Source: Spirochaetota bacterium
Lineage (GTDB): Bacteria > Spirochaetota > Spirochaetia > Treponematales > UBA12059
Length of the DNA: 40,149 nucleotides
Reading direction: 5' to 3'
Assembly (NCBI GenBank): GCA_029560805.1
Contig: JAKQKE010000125.1
Span: 1-40,149, forward strand
Shown: piece by piece, positions 1 through 9,600 of the stretch
Layout of the letters: the number at the start of each line of letters is the position of its first letter
How positions within the stretch are numbered: position 1 is the stretch's first letter
Position numbers and translations under genes: made by a program
The notes under the pieces: generated by a model
Database searches by the model: none
What the model was told of the DNA's origin: nothing
What the model saw: the letters and a program-made list of their open reading frames with translations, nothing else

Positions 1-603
1 GTAGAACGGATAGCGTAGCCGGTCGACTCCGTACTCGACGATTTCACCCTTGACCGTTTCGGTCAGCGTGGACCAAGCCACGATCGATTCGATGCCGTCT
101 TCCCAGACCCCGGGTCGGAACTCGCCCCAGCCTTGATAGTACGAATCCCAGTCTTGGATAATTGCATCCTTAAAGCGCTTCGAGCCCCCGAAAAAGGCAC
201 CAGAACCTTCTCTATCTATCCCTGCAATATGCTCATCTGGATCCTCGTAGATATAGCGTTCGACGACGAGAAGCATATCGCCTCCGCTAGTAATGATTGC
301 AGGATCATGCCAATCGACAATCCCTGTGGTGTAATACCTATATCCATTATCAGCTGTAACGCCGTCATCGTAGGTCAAGATTGAATATAAGTGAGGCTTT
401 ATATGGTTCTCAATAATAAGGTACCCGCCATAAAGCACACCATGAAGTGGAAAATAATCCGCAGGATACACATAGTTGAACGGCTCGAGCCCTGGTAGGC
501 CCATGCGGTGATCCACCGGGATCAGGTAGTCGGCGTCGACGAAGCCCTGGGCCCCGAGACACGAGGCGCAGAGCGCCATGAGTAAAACCGTCATGATGCT
601 CAT
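1..603 (-). CDS. small exported protein of unknown function (3' end outside window)
   Basis: This open frame starts at ATG 603 and is still open at base 1, giving 201 codons. Its start shares one base with the stop of the giant gene (TGATG), so translation is probably coupled. The N-terminus MSIMTVLLMALCASCLGAQG reads as a signal peptide, with likely cleavage after the LGAQ region. A lipoprotein reading at one of the cysteines is possible but not classical. The mature part is rich in Tyr, Trp, Asp and Gly and looks beta-rich. I recognise no family. Codons between about 180 and 480 are clearly richer in A/T (many GAT, ATT, GCA, AGA) than the GC-rich neighbours, which hints at a different origin or relaxed selection. 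Position suggests a partner of the giant protein, for example an anchor, chaperone or immunity-like protein; that is inference. Confidence 0.7.
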   Translation of the reverse strand, partial: MSIMTVLLMALCASCLGAQGFVDADYLIPVDHRMGLPGLEPFNYVYPADYFPLHGVLYGGYLIIENHIKPHLYSILTYDDGVTADNGYRYYTTGIVDWHDPAIITSGGDMLLVVERYIYEDPDEHIAGIDREGSGAFFGGSKRFKDAIIQDWDSYYQGWGEFRPGVWEDGIESIVAWSTLTETVKGEIVEYGVDRLRYPFY

Positions 604-3600
604 CACCACGTCCCTTCCTTATAGCCGCCGCCATAGACGAAGTCAGACTCATCGGACAGAATCCCGGCTATGGCGTAACCCTGGTACAGTCCCCAGCTCT
701 TGAGCTGAGCCATAAGAACCTCATAGTAATTGACGTTTGCTTGAGTCTTCGAATATACCAAACAGCCGTCGCTAGAGCCCCAATCGGTACTATGTATCAG
801 CCAGCGATCGTCATACGGATAACCGACGCGCTTTCCTGCCGAGTCGAGCCGCTCGCCGGCCACGGTCGTCGCGTCGGACAGGATCAGCACGTCCTGGCCT
901 TCGAATTTCCTTGATCCTAATAGTGACCAGCGCGAGACGAACGAGCCGCGCGCTATGGTATATGCCTGTATCGTCGGCCCATCGAGCAACGAGTAGCGCA
1001 CATCGGTACCGATCGGGACCCCGGCAGCGTTCAACTGTCCATACGAGTTGTCGACGGTGTTCCATACGCCGCCGGCAACGAGCGTCGCTAGCTGTTCTCC
1101 CGAGTCGATGTCCCACTTGGTATAGCTCAAGCGATTCAAGCCCCCTTCCAGGCTATGCTTGACACCGTCCATCCACACGTCATAGGCCCCGTAACCGCGT
1201 TCGACCTCCGAGGTGATGGAATAGCGCTCGTACGCGCCGCTTCCTATCGACCGCAGGGCGGCTGAGCCATGGATCTCACCGTCGGTCAGGCTGAGCCCGA
1301 GGCCCTCGCCTATCCAGGCGCCGTTACCGCCCTGGGCCGACGCATCCCAGACGATGCCAGCGCCTTTCATGAGCGCCTCGCCGAGCAGACGTCGTCTGGA
1401 CTCGTCGCTGGCGAGCGCTATGACGCTCGCGGCCTCACTAGGGCTTCGACGTATAGCCTTGACGTCGACCGGGTCGAGGCCGAGTACGTCCTGCAAGGTC
1501 TGGTCGTCGTACCTGGACGCATCGTAGACGGATCCGCCGAACAACTCGAGGGCGCGGGCCTCTCCCAAGTACGCGACCAAGGCCGCCGCGGTCGATGACT
1601 CGAAGGCAGAGCCGTCGACCTCGACCCAGCCTGGGGAACCGTCATCGTTCAGGATCTCCGCGAGCACACGCGCCCTGCCGTCGTTGAGGAGTCGCCCGTC
1701 CATTGTCAGCTTCCAATTATCCCCGATAGAATCATAGGCCTCTGCGACGTACGAAGTAAAGCTTCCGCCCGAGTAGTGAGCAATATCTGCCCCGAAGATC
1801 GAGTCCAAGCCCATGAGACCGATCATCGCGCCACCGAATTCGGAACTGCCCGCGAGCCTCATGGCTAGTTCCGTATGGGCCGTCACGGCACTCAGCGTCT
1901 CGTAGGCCTGCCCTATCGCTCCGTCGTCGCGACCGTTTCGCCAAGCCTCGTGCTGTAGACCAATGGCCAGCTCAAGCATGGCCGTCTGACCGCGATCGTC
2001 GCCCGCTGGGCTGACGGTGATGGTACGATTCCCCAAGCCATCGGCGACCGTTACTGCCTTTCCCGCCAGGCTGTCGAACCGCAGCTCGTCTTGGCCCGCT
2101 ATGAGGCGCCATACCGTTTCCTCGGCAGCCAGGTCTCCGAAGGCGTACGCCGTCTCGAGCGCGCCGCGCAACGTCGAGCCTCGATCCGCGGCGAAGCGAC
2201 CTAGGCTAGCGTCGAAGGCCAAGCCCTTGCCTATCGACGTTCCGATGTCGATCAGGTCGTAGCCGCCTCCTCCGAGCGATCCCGCAACCCCGCCCGATCC
2301 GATACTGATGGATAGGCCTATCGAGCCGAAGGAGCTTGCGACCCGCTCGCTCTCCATCCGGGCGGCCGCATCGTAGCCGTCTCCGAAGACAGCACCGAGG
2401 AAGCCGGCCACCCCGAGTACGCTACGAGCGTTAGCGACGTTCAGGCTGATTCCCGCGCTATGCGACCACGCGTCCTCGAACAGCGCCGCCCCAGATACGC
2501 CGCGGTACGACGAAAAGGCCAGGTGCGTGGCGTATGAGGCGCTCTCGGTCGCCGCGATCGAGGCCAGGTCGGTAAAGCCTGACCATACTGCATCCTCGAA
2601 AGCGCCGCCGTAGTCCATCGACGATCCGCAGGCGGCTCCTGCCATACTACCTACCAATCCGGCGATCGCGCCTTCTCCGAAAACCGACTCCACGAAGCGA
2701 TCCTTATCGATGCTCAGCCCCGCCAGGGATCCATCGGCCTCGTAGTCGAGCTTGACCGACGAGACGAGGCCGGACGACGCGAGCTCGGTGAAGCCGCGCG
2801 CGCCGCTCAACACGGCGGCGTCGAATCCCGAGCGTAGCGTACCCAGGCCGGCTACGCTCGCGATGGCCCCGTCGAAGAGCCCGGCTGTGCCGTAATTGGC
2901 CAGCGACCCGACGGCTTTCTTCCCGAAGCTAAGGCTGGCCTCAGCCCATGACGTATACCCGCACAGCCCATCCAAGGCGCCGAACAGCATGTCATCGGCC
3001 AGGTTCATCGCCAAGGCGCCTATGCCGCCGGTCGCCAAGCCCGTGACGACCGATACGCCGACGTCGGCGACCTCGCGTAGCGTCGGCGCTTCGAGCCAGT
3101 CGTCCCTATCGTCCCACAGGTCCTTATCGTAGATCGGCTTGTTAGCCTCGGCCCAGCCCCGGCCCTCGACGACCGACCAGTAGACGAGAGCCGACATCAA
3201 GCGACCGAGCTCGCCCGAGCCCGCATCCGAGAAGAAACACTCAATTCCGTCATCGGGGTTGGCATCGGCCAAGCGTTCGGGCGATGTTCCGACGTGCTCT
3301 CCGAACGTCCCGCGCCCGTCTCCCGCCCCGAAGACCTCACGCCCCTTCTCTTCGACCGCGGCCTGCGCGCTCGCCATGCGCGCTCGCGCTATCGACGCGC
3401 CGCTCCCTCGTAGCGATGCCTCCGAAAGAGTATCCCCTAGGCTCCAGGGCGAGAGCTCGAAGTACGCGAACACGGGTACCTCGACGCGTTCCGTTATAAA
3501 TGCTTGTCCGACGGTAGAGTGGACGACAACGTCTTTGCCGTAGCGTGTGCCGTCGCGCCTCCAGGCGCCGTCGGCGACAAACAGGCCGTTCATATCGTCG

Positions 3601-6600
3601 TCGAAGCCTCGGTTGGCGTATGCAATTCTGTCGACGAGCGATACTTTCGCTTTCTCGATAGAGCGCCCGAGTTCCGAAGCCATTATCCCGGCCTGTATAC
3701 CAGCCAAGCTCTCGTTCGCGGACAACGCGAAATCGGCCGCCGCCGCGAGGATACTTCCCGATTCCCAAACGCGACCGCCGGCGAGTCCCGCTCTAACCTT
3801 GGCGCTTAAGCCGCCAGCCGATAGGGACCAGGCCTCGAGCGACTCACCCAGCCTCGCGAGGCCGCTACCGCCGATGACACGCTCGTAAGCTCCATAGCTA
3901 CTATCCTCAAAATCGAATCCAGTCACGGCGAACGAGGTGAGCTTCCTGCCGGCCGCCGCTGCATCGACTCCGAGCATCGCAACGATGGCCTCGGACGCGG
4001 CTCCATCCACGGCCATCGTCGCCCTGGCCGCCCAATCCCGCTTGGCCTCGAGCGAATCGGCGTAGGCATAGTCCCACGCGGCCGCCTTGATCGAGTACGC
4101 CTCGGCGAAGCGCTCGGCCCAGGACCCGGCCTCGGATTCAAGCCTCTCAAACGCCGCATCGAAGTCAGACTCCCCGCGCGACAACAGTAGTTCGCCTGCC
4201 CGTCGCCACGCTAGCCATCGCTCGTACAACTCCTGACGATCGCAGGTCCACTCAGCCTCCCTGGCGGACAGTTCCGCGTCGTAGCGAAGCGATACGGCTC
4301 GAGCGCTCAAAGTCGAATACTGACGAGCGGCGTCAAAGCCTTCGGAACCGGCGGCCGATTCGCCGCTCAGGGATCCTTCACGCAAGACCGTCTCGAGATT
4401 GGATACATGCGTTTTGGCGGACGCCGCGCCCGGCCCGAAGGCGGCGTTGGCCGCAAGAGCAAGGTCCTCTTCCGAGGCGCGTCCGGCGATGAAGGCGGCA
4501 TAGACGGCGTTATATATCTCTCCCGCCTCGACGCGTTCCACATCGTCTTCGGCATACGCCGCCTCCAGTCCGCCGAGCGAGTCGTCGCGTGACACCCGGC
4601 TCCATGTCGCGAGCGCTGACAGAGCTTCGAGCGAACCATGGTTGGTCGCCCCGGTTTCAGAGGCATAGGCGCCATACAACGAGGTCAACTCGTCGACCTC
4701 GGCAGACGTCAGCGAGCCGGACTGCGCCAACGCGGCTCTCAGGCTCGACTCATCGCACGCGGCTCCCCCAAGGGTGACGCCCTCGAGCGAGGCCAGCCGA
4801 TCGCACGAGGATAGGTACTTCGATCGTAACGCTACGCACGAAGGCATGCCGTCCGTCATGCGAAGGGCACCGGACTCGGTCTGGGCGAATAGGTCCGACA
4901 TGGCCGATGAGTAGACCGCTCGGGTCTCGCCGACGCCGGACATGGTTAACCCGAACGCCGTCATCGTGGCCAAGGCAAGAGCCGCGGCGGCTAGTAACCC
5001 GGGAACGAGGAAAATGGTGATCAAGAAGGCTCCGGCAACGGCGGCGGCGGCGAGAAACCCGGCGTACGTAGCCGCGCTCGCTTCGATGCCGGTACGGCAT
5101 ACGGCGATCTGACGTTCGGCCTCGGCCTCGAGCGCGGCATACTGGGCCCGGTCAGACCAACTCGAGAAGGCGTCGTAGGTCGACGAACCGTCGTTGGTAG
5201 CCTTGGGCGGCTTCATCGCCCCGGTCAGCTGCAACGCCAGATAGGTATCGAACATGGCCTTCTCGTCGCCATCGAGGCTGGCGTAGGCGGCCTCCTGGTC
5301 GGCCGCGAGCGAATCCTCCCGATACGTTGCGAGTATCTCCGCAAGCGTAGGACCCGCCAGCGTGAAGCGATGTCCCCCGATCGTGGCGTCGTCGATGGCC
5401 GATTCGGAATACGAAACTCGTGACGCGAAGCCTGAGTCGTTCGCGGCTAAGCGCTTAACGACGTAATCGCGGGCGAGCCCCCAGCGCTCGGCCCTGGTAC
5501 GATCGAACGAGACGCTCGTCATCCAGGAGGCAAGCCTATCGAGATTCGTCTCGAACGCGGTCTCGGACATCCTCGAACCGGTATCGCCCTGCGCCTGAGC
5601 CGAGAAGAACGCCGACAGCTCGCTTTGGCCCATCGCGCCGGAGAACGCGAAGGACGCGTCGTAGGCCAGGCGGATACAGCCGTCCTCTCCAATACGCAGG
5701 TATACGGCGAAGCCGTCGTCGACCGTTCGCCCAGTGGCCAGGCCCGACCTCGCGGCTCTGTAGGCCGCGGCGGCTTTTTCATTGGCGGCCAACTCGAGGG
5801 TCAGGCCGTCGGCCAGGGCCGCTTCGGCTTTTCTGACGAGCATTAGGCGCCGATAGCTCTCTCGATACTCGTCGTACGCGGCACGGTATTCGCTCGACGC
5901 ATATTCGCGCACCTCCTGGCCCTCGTCATAGAGCCCGCGTAGCGCGGCCATGGCCGTAGAGGCACGAGCCAGCGACGCCTCGCAGTATGACAGCTCCCCG
6001 GCTGGATCGCCGTACAGCGAGCCTGAGCACGCTTCGTCTGAAGCGTAGAGGTAAGCCGAACTAGCCCAACGCCAGATTGCGTCCTCGATGGCATACGCGT
6101 GGTTCGCCTCCTCGAGGTCGTCGTATCGCCGCGAGGCTTGGCTATACGCCTCGTCATATGCGGCTCCGGCCTCGGCGAGCTTGGCGCCGGCACTTTCGTA
6201 CGCGGCCAAGGCGACTCGTTGCCCTCCGCGCGCGGCCTCGATCTCGATCTCGAGGCTGCGCGCCAACTCGATCATGGCATCGGCATCACCGACCGCCCCG
6301 GCCATCGATCCCAGTTCTCCGAACCTTGCGGCGGCGAGAGCTCGAGACGAATCGAAGGCCAGATAGGCGTCCAAGGCTGCCTGACTAGCTCGGGCCACCG
6401 AGCTCGAGGCGCGGGGCAAACCCGAGGCGTCGTAGGGCGTGGATGGATCGCTGGTATACCGCTCCATGGACACTACAAGGCTAGCAAGCTGGTCACCACC
6501 CACCATGCCGATACTCTCCGAGTATCGCTTCCACGAGGCGAGGCCATCGTTCAAGGCCAGGGTCCGCCTATGTGCCGCGTCCGACCCGTCGGCGAGCGCG

Positions 6601-9600
6601 CCGGCGTTCCATGAGGCCGCGACAGCCGGCGTTTCGGTAGGCTCGGCCTCGGGCTCGCCCGGAGCTCGAGGCTCAGGCAGGCGCGACGCATCGGCTTCAA
6701 TGGCCGCCCGTAAGGCGTTAGACCCAAGCAACTCTCGCCAATGGAGAATTCCGCCAGCCTCGGCCGCCTCGGCTTCCGCTATATGACGATCGTAGGCGGC
6801 CGAATAGGCCGACAAGTCCTTCAGGCGCTCGGCCTCGGCGAAGCTAGCGTCTATCTTCAGGCTCGTCAGCGCGAATAGCCAACGACCGAACGGCCCCTCC
6901 AACGAGTTGGAAGAAGACGCCCCTTCTATGGACGCTACCATCGCGAGGGCCATGCCGACGTCACCTCCGCTGGCTTTCAAGGCCCAGGCGATGATGCCCC
7001 CGGAGAAATCGCCCAAGTAGGCGGAGCAAGCCTCGGCGCGGTCGATCACGGCCCGCCCGCGCTCGGCCTTCTCCGCGCTTACGAGCGACGCCAGCGAATC
7101 GAACTCGGAGGTTCGCCCCGCCTCGGCTAGACCGGCTAGGTAAAACGAGGCCGCGCTGAAGGCCATCGCCGTATCGCCGAGCCCGATGAAGGCCGAGGCC
7201 ATCGCCGCGTCTTCCGAAGCTCCGAGAGACAAAGATTGGCCATACGAACCAGCAAGTCCGACGAGGGGCAAGATCCACGAGACGAACTCGAAGTCTGGAG
7301 CGGTCGAGGCGACGATAGCGGCCAGGTAGCGTTCTATCGGAGCCGACGCGTCTCCCAGGTGTCCACGAGCCTCGCGTATATGGGATGCGAGTGTATCGAG
7401 CGAATCGACGACCATGGCTGTCACCCGAGATCGCGCGGCCTCGTAGCTCCAAGCGTCTCCGGCCTCGCCGGCCGCCGCGACGATGAGCGATTCCATCGTC
7501 GTCCCGGCGTCTTGGCCTTCGCTGGCGTAGTACGATCCTAGCCAGCTCGCCGCTCCGTCCGCTCCAGGCGACAGGAGCGACACGAGGCCCTCACGCGATA
7601 CGGCCCCATAATCTCGTTCGAGCATGGCGAAAACCATCGACTCCATCGTATAGGCGATTCGAGCCAGCGGGCCAGTGGCGAGGCGGGCGGCTTCCGCCGT
7701 CGCCGCGTAGTCCCACGACGACCAGGCGTCCTCGAGCCGTATACGCGCAGCATCCTTGACGACTATGGCCATGTCGTTCTGCTCTAAGTAGCCGAAACGG
7801 GCTGCCACCAGAGCGGCACCATCGCCGTCCATTCCCGCTATGGCTGTCGCGATCGTGGTTAGGGCCTCGTGGCGGATCGCCGATGCCTCGGACGCGCTAA
7901 ACGAAGAATCGTGGGCGAGCTCGTAGAGCGAGGCCAGTCCATGGTCCCCTGCTTCGGACATCGCTCGAGTCGAGGCCCCGAGGCGTCGGGCCGACGCAAG
8001 CCTCTCGGCGGCCTTGTTCGCGTACGCTTCGGCGCTACCATCCGGGGCCGCACCCACGGCGACGCTCCTGGCCACCACGTAGTCGAGCATCGCCTCGTCC
8101 CAACGACGCAGTTCGTCCGCCATCCATGTCGGCGCCAGCCCGGCGGCCTTCTCGACGGCCGAGGAAAGGTCCGCCATGGCGCCGGCCGTATCGACGCCGC
8201 CCTTCGTCACCGCGGCGGCGATATCGCGAGACGCCGGCAAGGAGCGTCCGTCGCCTAGGGTCAGCCCTAGCGGAAAGAGCGCTTCTGTCAAGGCCGAGGT
8301 CGCCTTCTCGAACCTGTCCCGCTCCAACGCGAACGATTCTCGCCCATACCGTTCGTATGCCGTCAGCATGCCTCTGGCGCGCTCGAGGGCCGCCGACTCA
8401 TCTATGGTCAGTATCGACGACAGATCGCTACCGGCCACGGCGAAGAAGCCCCGTCCCCTGGCGAATTCCCCGACGTACGGATCGTCGGCCGCGAGCGACT
8501 GGAGAGCGGACGAGAACGACTCGATCGTCGCAGAGCGATTCAGGTCTATCAGGCCGATGATAGCCTCGAGCGTACCATGTCGTCCGACGAGCGAAGCCGA
8601 CCCGCCGAGGCTCAGGAACGCGCGGCATAGCGCCATCGCTTCGTCACTCGCCAGATCCGGTCGCATGGAGCCCTCGAGGACCAGGATCGCATCGAGCTCC
8701 AAGCGGGCCCTGGCCTCGAGCCAGGCGATGAGCGCGCCAGCTTCATCAGACCTGAGCCTGTCCTCGAGGCTCAGGTCGCCGAGCGAACCGCCGGTCCTCG
8801 AGCCGTACCAGGCCGCGGAGTCGACAGCGCCAAGCAAGGCTACTGCGTCAAGGCGAGCCTCGAGCGCCGACTCGGCCAGGCTATCGGCTCGTCTGGCCAG
8901 GCGACCGGCGAGTTCTAGGCTTGAGGCGATCAGCTCGGCTCTTCTGTCGTCGCTAGACGCGCCTGTGAGCGCCGACGCAGTATGGTCGTGCAGGGCCAGG
9001 AGCGAGGCGTAGGCTGGATCCGCGGTCGACAGCCCGTAGCTAGCGGCGAAGAGCTCCCCCGAACCGACGCCCTCGGAGCTCCAATCGTATAGGGAAGACG
9101 GTTCGACTACGGCCGCGGCGGCGTTCGCCAACGTACGTAGGCTGGGCTCTTCGCCGACGCCTTCGACAGCTGAACGCATGGCCCTTCCCGCGGCCTCGAT
9201 CGCTTTGAACTGACCGCATTCCACGGCCCTCTCGTAGTACGCCGCGAGCAGCTCCGCTTCGCTGGCGGCCGACGTGTCGGCTGATAAGCCAGCCGATTCG
9301 ACGAGGTCGCGGTATCGGGTCAACAGCTCGGATCTCAGCCACTCGCCGTTCCCGCCGGAGGCCAATTCGACCATCAGCGATGAGTACTCGGACGCCGCAC
9401 GTTCGAGCCTCAGCCCGGATTCTTGAAGCGCGTCGAAGGCGAAGCCGATGCCCTCGGAGGCTTCGCCGATACGGCTACCCGCTTCGGATAAATCCGACTT
9501 GGCCTGGTCATAGGCCGAGGCCGCCGCGTCGTAGGCTGACCGCGCCGCCGCCAGTCCTGCGGCCGTATCCCCGGCGGTAGCCCTGCCCGAGCTCAGATCC

